A stretch of DNA of 64,000 bases from Anaeromassilibacillus senegalensis (GCF_001261775.1 NZ_LN868536.1:124001-188000); one strand, 5' to 3'; counted from the stretch's first letter, positions 33,207 to 40,639 are shown. Notes: generated by a model not told the origin, from the sequence alone. Numbers and translations: made by a program.

Positions 33207-33896
33207 ATGCCGATTACACCGAAAACGCTGGATTTTCTGGCGGAAAACCGCATTCAGAACAGCCGCACCTGGTATCAGGAGCACAAGCCGCAGTACCAGG
33301 AATTTGTATTGGAGCCGCTCAAGGAGCTTGCCGGGCGGCTGGAACCGGTCATGTTGAAAATTGATCCGCTGCTGGTAACGGAGCCGAAGGTGGACCGCAC
33401 CATATCGCGTATTTACCGTGACACCCGTTTTTCAAAGGATAAATCCCTGTACCGGGAAATTATGTGGTGCGCCTATGAGCGAAACAAAAAGGAGTTTCCG
33501 GACATGCCCGGCTTCTTTTTTGAGTTCTCGCCGGACGGGTTCCGGTATGGCTGCGGGTATTACCAGGCGCCGGCAAAGCTCATGCAGGCCGCGCGGGAAC
33601 TGATACTGGAAAAAGATCCGGTATTTACCAAAGTATATGAGGCGATGAAGCGGCAAACCGAGTTCCAGCTGGAGGGGGAGTTCTACAAGCGCAGCAAATT
33701 TCCGGACCAGCCTGAAGAACTGCGCCAATGGCTGGACCGGAAAAATCTGGATTTGATTCACAACAGCAAGGATTTTCCGCTGCTGTTTTCAGATACGCTT
33801 TGGGAAACGCTGGCGCAGGGCTTTCAGCGTCTCGCGCCGTTTTATGCATTCCTCTGCCGCGCGCGGGAAAAGACGATCCACAAAGAAGGGGCGTGA
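33207..33896 (+). CDS. DUF2461 family protein
   Basis: The 229-residue protein shows the family hallmarks: the opening FLAENRIQNSRTWYQEHKP, then ISRIYRDTRFSKDKSLYR and FFFEFSPDGFRYGCGYY, and a C-terminal block with DLIHNSKDFP. DUF2461 is a widespread cytoplasmic family without an established reaction. The ATG at 33207 was chosen for the AAGGAGG site nine bases upstream. It shares a strand and short spacing with the zinc-ribbon gene and ends one base before the convergent bactofilin-like gene. Confidence 0.88.
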   Translation: MPITPKTLDFLAENRIQNSRTWYQEHKPQYQEFVLEPLKELAGRLEPVMLKIDPLLVTEPKVDRTISRIYRDTRFSKDKSLYREIMWCAYERNKKEFPDMPGFFFEFSPDGFRYGCGYYQAPAKLMQAARELILEKDPVFTKVYEAMKRQTEFQLEGEFYKRSKFPDQPEELRQWLDRKNLDLIHNSKDFPLLFSDTLWETLAQGFQRLAPFYAFLCRAREKTIHKEGA

Positions 33897-34505
33897 TTAC
33901 GGGTCGATCAGCGTGTAGTCGCCGGTGACGATTTTCACGGTGGAGTCTTTGTGGATGAACAGGCGTCCGCTGCAATCCAGCGTCTCAATCCGGCAGCCGG
34001 GGCCAATCGTGACGTCGCTGCCGTTGACGGTGCGCGCGGTGACGCCCTCCAGTTCGATGGTGGTCGCCTCGATCAGGTCTGCCGTTGACAGATGTTTGAT
34101 AAACAGGCGCGCCAGCTTGCTGATGCGGGATTTGATCACAACGCGGTCGCCGACGATTTCCTTTGCATCGATCAGGCCATCCGCCAGCAGGGTGTCCGCG
34201 GAAATCTGGCCGGATACGGTCATAGAACCGTCGCAGTCGACCTCCTCCGCCTCGACGGAGCCGCTGTTGATTTTGCACAAGCCGTCCACCCGGAGGGTTT
34301 TGACCTGCACATTGCCGTTAAAGGTGGCCATGCCGTCGCAGTCGATCAGCTCCGCCTTTGTGACGCCCTGACATTTATACTTGCCGTCGATTTTGATGGT
34401 TTGGGCGATGACGTCGCCCGCGCACTCGCCGGCACCGTCGATCCGGATGACGCCGTAATCGCCTCCGTTGATTTTTCCGACGCCTTCAATACGAATATCC
34501 TGCAT
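33897..34505 (-). CDS. Polymer-forming (bactofilin-like, YhbE-type) protein
   Basis: The 202-residue protein is built almost wholly of short beta-helix repeats: repeated patterns such as IRIDGAGECAGDVIA, IKIDGKYKCQGVTKA, LRVDGLCKINSGSVEA and VDCDGSMTVSGQISA. This is the right-handed beta-helix of bactofilins and the Bacillus YhbE/YhbF proteins, which assemble into filaments. There is no signal peptide. The stop is next to that of the convergent DUF2461 gene. It lies 16 bases downstream of a YhbD-like regulator, the same order as yhbD-yhbE in Bacillus, so the two are very probably one operon. Confidence 0.82.
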   Translation of the reverse strand: MQDIRIEGVGKINGGDYGVIRIDGAGECAGDVIAQTIKIDGKYKCQGVTKAELIDCDGMATFNGNVQVKTLRVDGLCKINSGSVEAEEVDCDGSMTVSGQISADTLLADGLIDAKEIVGDRVVIKSRISKLARLFIKHLSTADLIEATTIELEGVTARTVNGSDVTIGPGCRIETLDCSGRLFIHKDSTVKIVTGDYTLIDP

Positions 34506-34521
34506 AAAAAATCCTCCTCAA

Positions 34522-35157
34522 TCAGCCTTTAATGGCCATTTTCCTATTGTATTTCAGCTTAATTTGTCCTGCAAGCTCGCTGACAGGATAGGAGCCGAGC
34601 ACCTGAATATCGCTGTCAAATTGCAGTGGCGCGCTGCTTTTGACTAAGGCCAGGTGGTGGCTGCCGCCCGCGGTGAAAACCACACAGGTCATATCCATGT
34701 TTTTCAGCGCCTCAGCCAGGGGAATGCAGCGCCGGAGCAGGGATTCCGTGTCTGCGGAGGATAACCGCAGCTCGCGGATTGCTCTGGAGAAAACCGCGAA
34801 CAGCACCACTTCCGGGAATGTGTACTGCACCTTCGGGTCAATAGAAGCAAGCAGCGGCGGCAGGGAAGCGTCGATTTCCTCCATGCCGGAGAGCGCCTGC
34901 GCGGAAAGAAACGCGTTGGTTGCCTCCGGGGAAAGCATCTGTGCCAGCTCCTCCAGGGAATAGGAATCCTTCAGCTCTAAAATGGATTTGATGCGCTGAA
35001 GCACCTGGTCCCTTGGAAAGAAGGTCTCCTGACCGGTGTAAGACGACTGTTTGATGAACCATTCCTCCGGGATCAAGCGTTCCCGTTTCCAGCGGTAGAG
35101 CTGACCATAAGAGATGCCCGTCATCGAAAGCAGCTCTTTTTTTGAAATAAGATCCAA
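34522..35157 (-). CDS. YhbD-like (DUF4004) MerR-type regulator
   Basis: The protein is about 211 residues. The N-terminus (1-80) is a MerR-like winged helix: SKKELLSMTGISYGQLYRWK and RLIPEEWFIKQSSYTGQETFF, then DQVLQRIKSILELKD. The C-terminal part (100-211) is the DUF4004 region. The start is taken as TTG 35157, which has AGGAGG about seven bases upstream; GTG at 35166 overlaps that site. A perfect 16-bp inverted repeat overlaps its promoter, so autoregulation is likely. It precedes the bactofilin-like gene, as YhbD does in Bacillus. Confidence 0.8.
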   Translation of the reverse strand: MDLISKKELLSMTGISYGQLYRWKRERLIPEEWFIKQSSYTGQETFFPRDQVLQRIKSILELKDSYSLEELAQMLSPEATNAFLSAQALSGMEEIDASLPPLLASIDPKVQYTFPEVVLFAVFSRAIRELRLSSADTESLLRRCIPLAEALKNMDMTCVVFTAGGSHHLALVKSSAPLQFDSDIQVLGSYPVSELAGQIKLKYNRKMAIKG

Positions 35158-35174
35158 TGTATCCACCTCCTAAC

Positions 35175-35229
35175 GTAACAATGTTTTGTTCTATGGCTCT
35201 AGTATAACAAAACATTGTTACGCTGTCAA
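35175..35229 (-). promoter_or_regulatory. Promoter and perfect 16-bp operator of the YhbD-like operon
   Basis: The minus-strand promoter is TTGACA (35229-35224) and TATACT (35206-35201), 17-base spacer. GTAACAATGTTTTGTT (35175-35190) and AACAAAACATTGTTAC (35206-35221) form a perfect inverted repeat with a 15-base centre. One arm fills the promoter spacer. Confidence 0.85.
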
Positions 35230-35255
35230 GAAGTTTTTAATGGAAAATTTTCTGA

Positions 35256-35284
35256 TTGACATACTTTGAAGTTTTACGTATAAT
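35256..35284 (+). promoter_or_regulatory. Consensus promoter of the structured RNA
   Basis: TTGACA (35256-35261), 17-base spacer, TATAAT (35279-35284). It directs transcription rightward from about 35291. Confidence 0.9.
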
Positions 35285-35290
35285 AATAAC

Positions 35291-35469
35291 AGTTAACAGG
35301 CAACAGTGTGTGCCTGTCTAAGCGTTGAAATGGGGGAGTGTGCCGGAATGCATTGCCCTATGGAGCTTGCAAGAGGGGTTGTGCAATGAAACCTCAAACC
35401 GGTGTAGGCTGTAAAGCTGAAAGAAAATGCTCACGAAAGCCCTGCCATTCGGCAGGGCTTTCGTTTTAT
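35291..35469 (+). ncRNA. Structured RNA or leader of about 180 nt with intrinsic terminator, class unassigned
   Basis: The transcript starts at a consensus promoter and ends at a perfect terminator (CGAAAGCCCTGCC 35434-35446 with GGCAGGGCTTTCG 35451-35463, then TTTTAT). Inside are ACAGGCA...TGCCTGT (35300s), CATTGC-CCT pairing with AGGGG...GTGCAATG, and a GCCGG/CCGGT long pairing. A purine-rich AAATGGGGGAG stretch and a GTAGGCTGTAAAGCTGAAAG stretch look like conserved RNA rather than coding sequence. From size and layout it recalls raiA-type or 6S-type RNAs, but I cannot confirm either. It may also be an attenuating leader for the nuclease-like gene 19 bases downstream. Confidence 0.65.
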
Positions 35470-35487
35470 GGATTGGAGAACAAAGTT

Positions 35488-36090
35488 ATGGACTTGTTAT
35501 ATGCGTCTGCCTATACATTTCATGCGTTGATGGAAAATGTATATACCTTTATACTTGGCAGAAAAGGACACCTAAAGGAAGTAGTTCTTGGTTTTTCTGA
35601 AGAAGATTTCCATCACCTGGTTGGTTTGCATAAGCTGAAAGATTTAGACATTGCACGTGCAAATCGGCAAAAGGTTTTTCGAGACATTTTAGCAAAACGC
35701 ATTACCTGTAATGATCTGAAAAAGAGTTCTCATTTCCAAAATATTTCCAATCGATTAGAGACTTTTCCAAGACTGGAAACATTACTGGACACCAGTCAAT
35801 TAGTCTTTCGCTATAATTCTAAGCTATACCCTTATTCTGCTATCAAGAGTGAACTTCTCATAAAAATGGGTGACGGCATCATTCTTGAAATAGCGTTTTT
35901 ATTTCTCGATAAAAAGGATAAAGAAAAAAGCATTTACTTTTGTCGCAGCTTTTTCCCATTGGAAAAGAAGGACTATACTGAAGGACAGATGAAATATACC
36001 CTGTTAAAGAAGGAAAAAAAGAATTTACATACAGGACAAACAAAATTGCTTTACGATAAATTAACATCTAACGAGCAGAATAGTAAATAA
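35488..36090 (+). CDS. PBECR4-type nuclease-domain protein (toxin-like)
   Basis: The 200-residue protein shows the pattern of the phage-Barnase-EndoU-ColicinE5/D-RelE-like nuclease 4 family: ENVYTFILGRKGHLKEVVLGF, FHHLVGLHKLKDL, then a helical KVFRDILAKRITCNDLKKSS, RLETFPRLETLLD, and YPYSAIKSELLI. Members are predicted RNases linked to phage and mobile elements. Codon use is AT-richer than flanking genes, suggesting acquisition. The ATG has GGAG about nine bases upstream. No promoter fits between the terminator ending at 35469 and this start, so expression seems to require readthrough of that terminator. No dedicated antitoxin is obvious; the small gene downstream is a different family. Confidence 0.75.
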   Translation: MDLLYASAYTFHALMENVYTFILGRKGHLKEVVLGFSEEDFHHLVGLHKLKDLDIARANRQKVFRDILAKRITCNDLKKSSHFQNISNRLETFPRLETLLDTSQLVFRYNSKLYPYSAIKSELLIKMGDGIILEIAFLFLDKKDKEKSIYFCRSFFPLEKKDYTEGQMKYTLLKKEKKNLHTGQTKLLYDKLTSNEQNSK

Positions 36091-36116
36091 TCATTTTTGA
36101 AAGGATGGAGATTAAA

Positions 36117-36368
36117 ATGGTGGAATACAAATTTGATACACAGCTGTTGGTGGAAGGAAAAAACCTTTCCGAAGACGCGGTACACGATTATATCACACAA
36201 AATATAGAAGGGGATTGCCTGATTGCCGTAGGAGATGAAGAGCTGATTAAAATTCATTTTCATACCAATACACCGTGGAAGGTGCTGGAATATTGCGCAT
36301 CACTGGGTGATATTCACGATGTTGTCGTGGAGAACATGGAGCGGCAGGCAAACGGCCTGAAAGGGTAA
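36117..36368 (+). CDS. Small stand-alone DegV/FakA-like domain protein
   Basis: This 83-residue protein matches the short segment found at the start of the C-terminal domain of FakA/YloV (fatty acid kinase, DAK-type): YKFDTQLLVEG, then DCLIAVGDEELIKIHFHTN, PWKVLEYCASLGDIHDVVVENM. It lacks the kinase domain, so it is either a naturally minimal protein known in Clostridia or a relic. The ATG at 36117 has GGATGGAG upstream. The reading frame is intact with a good terminator after it, which argues against a decaying fragment. It may be co-transcribed with the PBECR4 gene 26 bases upstream. Confidence 0.7.
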   Translation: MVEYKFDTQLLVEGKNLSEDAVHDYITQNIEGDCLIAVGDEELIKIHFHTNTPWKVLEYCASLGDIHDVVVENMERQANGLKG

Positions 36369-36375
36369 AGAAAAA

Positions 36376-36407
36376 GGAGATAAGCCGCGCGGCTTATCTC
36401 CTTTTAT
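36376..36407. terminator. Perfect bidirectional terminator
   Basis: GGAGATAAGCCGC and GCGGCTTATCTCC are directly adjacent complementary halves. An A-run lies before and a T-run after, so it serves both convergent genes. Confidence 0.93.
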
Positions 36408-36739
36408 ATGTCGTATTCTTCTAATGCGTTTTTAATGGCGATGTTGACCAGTTTGTAAATACTCACGCCGTATTTCTCTTTTAAATTTTCCAAGCCCGCC
36501 AAATTACTTTCACGGATAAGGAGTGTATGGATCACCGGAAGTTCATGTTCCGGTTTTTCAAAAACGATAATCTTTTCATCTTCAATTAACTGTTCTATAC
36601 ATGCATTTGCCAAATCGGTTAAACTGGCGTCAAAGATCTGTGCCATGTGTTCAAGCTTTGTAAAAAGGTCGTCGTCAATTTCATAGTTGCGTCGATGCTT
36701 TTTTTCTTTCTTTTGAAATCTTTGCTCAAATATCCCCAT
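36404..36739 (-). CDS. Ribbon-helix-helix-like small protein
   Basis: The 111-residue protein has a basic start (RFQKKEKKHRRN), then YEIDDDLFTKLEHMAQIFD and ASLTDLANACIEQLIEDE, the strand-helix-helix pattern of an RHH repressor. A second similar pattern follows: HTLLIRESNLAGLENLKEKY and SIYKLVNIAIKNALEEY. It may thus carry two RHH-like units. I chose the ATG at 36739 because GAAAGAG lies upstream; a GTG three codons earlier is possible. It lies in the AT-rich islet, convergent with the small DegV-like gene. It might be a regulator from a mobile element. Confidence 0.65.
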   Translation of the reverse strand: MGIFEQRFQKKEKKHRRNYEIDDDLFTKLEHMAQIFDASLTDLANACIEQLIEDEKIIVFEKPEHELPVIHTLLIRESNLAGLENLKEKYGVSIYKLVNIAIKNALEEYDI

Positions 36740-36867
36740 TTGGCACACTCTTTCACAGTTTTGAATTGTATATCCATATTTTACCTGTAATCTGTGTGAA
36801 AGTTAAGAGTCTGAATCTCTATATTTAGATGGTATAAAAGTCTTGATAAATCAGGTATAAAGTATGT

Positions 36868-36904
36868 TTGATAAAGTTGTAATATTTCTCTATGATAATA
36901 GAGA
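36868..36904 (+). promoter_or_regulatory. Promoter with palindrome over the -10 of the AbrB-like gene
   Basis: TTGATA (36868-36873) and TATGAT (36891-36896), 17 bases apart. TCTCTAT-GATA-ATAGAGA (36887-36904) is a perfect palindrome covering the -10, suitable for autorepression. Confidence 0.65.
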
Positions 36905-36917
36905 AGGAAGTGAGGGC

Positions 36918-37163
36918 ATGGACCGAACAATAGATGGAGCGGGAAGAATTGTTATACCAATCGAATACAGAAGATTCCTGCAAATTGAAGAGAAAGACCA
37001 GATGGAAATTTCCCTGCACGGAAACCAAATTGTTATGCAGAAAGCGACAAAAAGATGCGTATTTTGCGGAGGAAAAGAGCGTTTGCTTCCTTTTGAACAG
37101 GACTGGGTCTGCCAAGCCTGCCAGATAAAGCTGACTGCTGTTTATTACGCATTGCTGGAATGA
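36918..37163 (+). CDS. AbrB/SpoVT-like regulator with zinc ribbon
   Basis: This 81-residue protein has an AbrB swapped-hairpin domain at 1-45: DRTIDGAGRIVIPIEYRRFL, then EEKDQMEISLHGNQIVMQK. A zinc ribbon with two C-x2-C pairs follows (RCVFCGGKERLLPFEQDW, then VCQAC). Proteins of this form are transition-state-type transcription regulators in Clostridia. The ATG at 36918 has GGAAGTGAGGG upstream. A palindrome over its -10 suggests it controls itself. It sits at the end of the AT-rich islet and has no downstream partner. Confidence 0.82.
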   Translation: MDRTIDGAGRIVIPIEYRRFLQIEEKDQMEISLHGNQIVMQKATKRCVFCGGKERLLPFEQDWVCQACQIKLTAVYYALLE

Positions 37164-37429
37164 TAGAAAAACGCTACATTATATATAGAAAAAATATCGT
37201 ACAAACCAGCCAATCTTGCTTCCGGTGGTATCTCAGCTGACAACCATGGAAAATCCTAAAAGAAATGCTCCGCCGGCAATGAAAACCACGCAAGTTGCCC
37301 GGAGTCTCTCAAGTATATGGGGATACCGGGGGTGTAGGGGGGCGTGAGTCGAACTTATCCGGAGCCCAGCTCTCGCGCCCCCCTACGCGTGCTTTTGCTT
37401 ACTTTTGTGGCAAGACGGACGTGCAACGT
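37164..37429. other. Intergenic region with GC-rich inverted repeat
   Basis: No gene is supported. GTAGGGGGGCG-TGAG (37334-37348) is inverted as CTC-GCGCCCCCCTAC (37372-37386), separated by about 23 bases. It differs sharply in composition from the AT-rich islet on its left and is not a standard terminator. Confidence 0.5.
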
Positions 37430-37505
37430 CTTTCGCGCCTCCGGCGATAGTCGTTTGGAGCATCGAGCGAGGCTTTAGCCTCAAGCGAGCGTCCCCACCG
37501 GAGGT
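37430..37505 (-). repeat. Partial mosaic repeat (alternative cassette, inverted)
   Basis: Read on the minus strand it gives the CACCTCCGGTGGGGACGCTC start and the GCTTGAGGCTAAAGCCTCGC hairpin, matching the cassette of copies 4 and 7. Confidence 0.75.
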
Positions 37506-37692
37506 GCCGCCCGACATGAGGGCAAACCAGCGGTTTTCTCCCGCTTTTGCAAAAGAGTAAAAGTAATAAAGATTGCTTTCGCAATCAGAAGGATTTCCAT
37601 TTGCTTCTCAAAGCAAACGAAAAACAAGCCCACCGCAGGTGAGATTCCCTCACCCACGGTGGGCCTGCTGTTTTCTATATCACTTGCCGTCC
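37506..37692. other. Hairpin-rich intergenic stretch
   Basis: No gene is supported. GCCCACCG-CA-GGTGAG and CTCACC-CA-CGGTGGGC (37628-37664) form a strong hairpin with a symmetrical CA/CA internal loop. It stands where other repeat copies have the GGGGCCGTTGCAG hairpin, suggesting a replaced module. Confidence 0.5.
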
Positions 37693-37863
37693 GCAAAGGA
37701 CCATATCACTCGTTCCCACTCGCTCTTCTCAGAAAGAGAGTGCCGTTCTCTGCGGAGAACGGCAAAGGGCGCCGCCCTTTGATCCCGCCGCTTTTCAGAA
37801 AAGCGGAAAAACGCATTTTAATCACATGACCAGTCAGATAAAAAATAATTCTGACCGGAGGTC
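37693..37863 (+). repeat. Mosaic intergenic repeat, copy 6
   Basis: It has the CCATATCACTCG...CACTCGCTCTT block, the CGTTCTC-TGCG-GAGAACG hairpin, the CAAAGGGC-GCC-GCCCTTTG hairpin, the CCGCTTTTC-A-GAAAAGCGG hairpin and the tail ATTTTAATCA...CAGTCAGATAAAAAATAA, as in copy 2. It ends at the stop of the leftward SIS gene. Confidence 0.85.
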
Positions 37864-38503
37864 AAAACAGCTCCGATTCCACCACCGCGCACAGCAGATG
37901 ATACACCGCCAGATGCACTTCCTGAATCCGGTATGTCTCCTGTTCCGGCGCAATGAGGGAACAGTCCGCCAACTTCGCCAGATTGCCGCCGTCACGCCCG
38001 GTCAGCGCCAGTACCTTTGCGCCGCGGACCTTCGCCGCCATTGCCGCACAGCAGACGTTTGCCGCGTTGCCGGAAGTGCTGATCCCCAGCAGGATGTCGC
38101 CTTCTTTGGCGTATCCCCAAACCTGTTGGGCGTAGACAAGCCGGGGATCGACGTCGTTGCTGAACGCGGAGTTCAGCGCCGTGTGCGCGGAAAGCGAGAT
38201 CGCGGGAAGCCCGCCCTGCAATTTTCCGGCGATTTCAGCGCCTTCCGGCCCAAACAATCGCGCGAACGCCATCTGTTCCGCATTGGGAAGCGGACGTTTT
38301 AGCAGGAAGCCCTTCATCAGCTCGCCGACAATGTGCTCGCTGTCCGCACAGCTTCCGCCGTTGCCGCAGACCAAAAGCTTGCCGCCGCGTTGAAATGTTT
38401 CGATCAACAGTGCGCACGCCTGCTGAACCGGCTGTTTTAAAGCGAGAAAGCCGGTGTGCCGGGTGAAGAATTCCAAAATCATTTGATGGGAATGTTCTTT
38501 CAT
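37862..38503 (-). CDS. SIS-domain phosphosugar isomerase (GmhA-like)
   Basis: The 213-residue cytoplasmic protein belongs to the GmhA/phosphoheptose-isomerase branch of SIS domains: KLLVCGNGGSCADSEHIVGE, then ILLGISTSGNAANVCCAAM and VLALTGRDGGNLAKLADCS. The family isomerises phosphosugars (sedoheptulose-7-P in GmhA). It is the last gene of the leftward sugar-ABC operon. Five bases separate it from the ROK kinase stop, so import, phosphorylation by ROK and isomerisation by SIS would form a short pathway. The exact sugar is unknown. The ATG at 38503 has AAAGGA upstream. Confidence 0.85.
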   Translation of the reverse strand: MKEHSHQMILEFFTRHTGFLALKQPVQQACALLIETFQRGGKLLVCGNGGSCADSEHIVGELMKGFLLKRPLPNAEQMAFARLFGPEGAEIAGKLQGGLPAISLSAHTALNSAFSNDVDPRLVYAQQVWGYAKEGDILLGISTSGNAANVCCAAMAAKVRGAKVLALTGRDGGNLAKLADCSLIAPEQETYRIQEVHLAVYHLLCAVVESELF

Positions 38504-38507
38504 AGGT

Positions 38508-39482
38508 TCATTCCTTTCCATTGCAGTAATAGGAAGCTACGGTCAGCGCCGCGACATCGCCCACCGATTCGGAAAGTTCGCACGGGACAACTTGACAGGC
38601 CGCCCATGCGGCGGGCAGTGCTTCCCTTTGAATCATGTGTTCCGCGGCGGGCCATATCTCGTTATAGCACCGCGCAAAGATACTGCCGATCACAATGCGC
38701 TCCGGGTTTAAGAGGTCGATCAGAATGGAAAGCCCCTTTCCAAGCTGCCGCCCGACAATCTCCAGAATTTCCTGTGCGATGGGATCGCCCTGCCGTGCCG
38801 CGTCGCCTACCTGTGCCGCGGTGAGATGCTCCAGAAAAGAGCCATTCGGACAAAAGGCTGGCGGAGCGCCCCGCTGTAATTCCCGCCGGCAGATGGCCTG
38901 CGCCAGCTGCGCAATGCCGCCGCCGCTGCAAAAACCCTCAAAGGAACCGAGCTTGCCATAGCCCGAGGGGCCGTAGTCGGAAAGGCGAATATGGCCCAGT
39001 TCTCCCGCCATATCGCACGCGCCGGGGTAGAGGCGGCCGCCGAGAATCAGGCCCGCGCCCAGACCGGTGCCGAAGGTCAGGAAGAGCATGCTGGAACAGC
39101 CGCGCCCCGCGCCGAACCGCCATTCCGCCAGCGCACAGGCGTTTGCATCGTTGCAGAGGAAGACGGTCAGGCCGGTCTGCTCCTGAAAATACCCGGTAAT
39201 CGGGATATTGTCCCAACCCGGCAGGTTGGGCGGGGAAAGGATGCGCCCGGATTTGCTGTCCAACGGCCCGCCGCAGCTGATCCCGATTCCTTCCGGCGGG
39301 AGGGGAGACTGCGTCCGGCAGGAGCGGATATCCTCCGCCAGCCGGACCAGTATTTCTTCCGGAGAGAAGGAAGCGGTGGGATGCGGCTTACATTTATATA
39401 GGATGTGGACGCGGTCTTCGGTAACCTCGCCCAGGCAGGCGGCGCACTTGGTGCCGCCGATGTCAATGCCGATTGCGTACAT
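38508..39482 (-). CDS. ROK-family sugar kinase
   Basis: The 324-residue protein starts with the ATP-binding motif MYAIGIDIGGTKCAACLGEV, has the sugar-contact region FLCNDANACALAEWRFGAG and the catalytic-type LTFGTGLGAGLILGGRLY. There is no N-terminal HTH, so it is a kinase rather than a repressor. The usual CxCGxxGCxE zinc site is replaced by a region read GKLGSFEGFCSGGGI, a variant seen in some clostridial ROK proteins. AAGGAGG precedes the ATG. It lies in the ABC operon upstream of the SIS gene and likely phosphorylates the imported sugar. Confidence 0.88.
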   Translation of the reverse strand: MYAIGIDIGGTKCAACLGEVTEDRVHILYKCKPHPTASFSPEEILVRLAEDIRSCRTQSPLPPEGIGISCGGPLDSKSGRILSPPNLPGWDNIPITGYFQEQTGLTVFLCNDANACALAEWRFGAGRGCSSMLFLTFGTGLGAGLILGGRLYPGACDMAGELGHIRLSDYGPSGYGKLGSFEGFCSGGGIAQLAQAICRRELQRGAPPAFCPNGSFLEHLTAAQVGDAARQGDPIAQEILEIVGRQLGKGLSILIDLLNPERIVIGSIFARCYNEIWPAAEHMIQREALPAAWAACQVVPCELSESVGDVAALTVASYYCNGKE

Positions 39483-39618
39483 GGTTTTTGCCTCCTTGGT
39501 CCCGTATGCAAAAGACGGCCCCTGCACCCGCAGAAGCCGCCCATGCTAAGAAAGTTGAAAGAGGATTAATAGAAGAAGATTTATAGGATAGAAGAAGATC
39601 TAAGTAAAAGAAAGGGAA
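39483..39618 (-). other. Purine-rich spacer inside the sugar operon
   Basis: On the plus strand this spacer between the binding-protein gene and the ROK gene is dominated by GAAGAAGA and AAAGAA runs. No terminator or promoter is clear. Such spacers can hold RNA-processing sites. Confidence 0.4.
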
Positions 39619-40605
39619 TTAAAGAGAATCCTTATTGATAACGGAAACGCCGGTGTCGATGGTTGCTTCGCCGACGTCGTTGCCTTCCAGCGCGTTGACG
39701 GCGGTCTTCATGCCTTCATAACCCATGACGTCCGGGTTCTGTGCCATGGTGCAGAGCAGGAAGCCGTTTTTGATCAGGTTCAGGATGGTGTCGGATTTAT
39801 CAAAGCCGACGCCGATTACGGTCTGGCCTGCTTCCTGAATGGCGTTGCCCGCGCCGACGGTGGAGCCTTCGTTCGCGCCGAAGATGCCGACGCAGCCCTG
39901 GGTGATGTAGTTCGCGGCGATATCCTTGGATTTCGCTGCATCGCCTTCGCCGTACTGGGTTTCGAGCAGCTCAAACTTGGAGCCTTCAAACGCTGCGCGG
40001 AAGCCTTCTTCACGTGCGACAGTGGAAGCAGTGGCGGCGTTGACGTTTACGATGCCGATCTTGCCTTCGGTGATACCGGCGGCCTCAAGGGCTTTGATCA
40101 TTTCCTTGCCGGCGGTGGTGCCAGCGGCCTTGTTGTCGGTTGCCAGGGTCTGGACGCCCGGGAAATCTGCCGCGGAGTCGACATAGATGATCTTTACGCC
40201 TGCGGCGTCCGCTTCTTTCAGGGATGCGGTGACGGCATCCGGGCCGTTTGCCGCCAGCAGGATGGCTTCCGCGCCGCCTGCAACAGCGTTGTTCACACAT
40301 TCAATCTGCTTTGCATCGTCCTTCACGTCCGGAGCGAGCCAGGTGTAGTCGACATTTCCGAGCTCTTCCACAGCCTTTTTGCAGCCCGCGTCCACGTTGA
40401 CCCAGTGTTGGTCCATCTGGTCCATGGTGATCAGGTAAACCTTGTGGTTTGCGCCGGTAGGGGTGTTTTCAGGCGTCTGGCCTTCGGTCTGGGAAGGAGT
40501 GTTGCCGGTAGGCGCCTGGGACGGAGCGTCGCCGCCGCAGCCTGCCATCATGCCGGCCATCAGCATGCAGGATAATAAGAGAGAGGTTACCTTTCTGAAT
40601 TTCAT
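39619..40605 (-). CDS. Sugar ABC transporter substrate-binding lipoprotein
   Basis: The 328-residue protein has a signal peptide and lipobox (MAGMMAGC, Cys 23), then a Thr/Pro/Gln linker (25-52). The periplasmic-binding-protein type 1 fold is of the RbsB class: VYLITMDQMDQHWVNVDAGC, KDDAKQIECVNNAVAGGAEA, IIYVDSAADFPGVQTLATDN, IFGANEGSTVGAGNAIQE and GVGFDKSDTILNLIKNG. It captures a monosaccharide outside the membrane for the permease and ATPase encoded just upstream. The ATG has AGGAGG upstream. This class binds ribose, allose, galactose, xylose or inositol; I cannot narrow it further. Confidence 0.93.
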   Translation of the reverse strand: MKFRKVTSLLLSCMLMAGMMAGCGGDAPSQAPTGNTPSQTEGQTPENTPTGANHKVYLITMDQMDQHWVNVDAGCKKAVEELGNVDYTWLAPDVKDDAKQIECVNNAVAGGAEAILLAANGPDAVTASLKEADAAGVKIIYVDSAADFPGVQTLATDNKAAGTTAGKEMIKALEAAGITEGKIGIVNVNAATASTVAREEGFRAAFEGSKFELLETQYGEGDAAKSKDIAANYITQGCVGIFGANEGSTVGAGNAIQEAGQTVIGVGFDKSDTILNLIKNGFLLCTMAQNPDVMGYEGMKTAVNALEGNDVGEATIDTGVSVINKDSL

Positions 40606-40639
40606 GATTCTTTCCTCCTAGTTAAATATGATTAAAGCG

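Noticed and set aside
35291..35470. N-terminal extension of the PBECR4 gene (frame from 35338)
   Set aside because: The extended frame runs through a perfect intrinsic terminator and is Cys/Lys-rich. The ATG at 35488 has its own ribosome site.
35230..37163. Prophage
   Set aside because: No integrase, capsid, portal or terminase genes accompany the PBECR4, RHH and AbrB-like genes.
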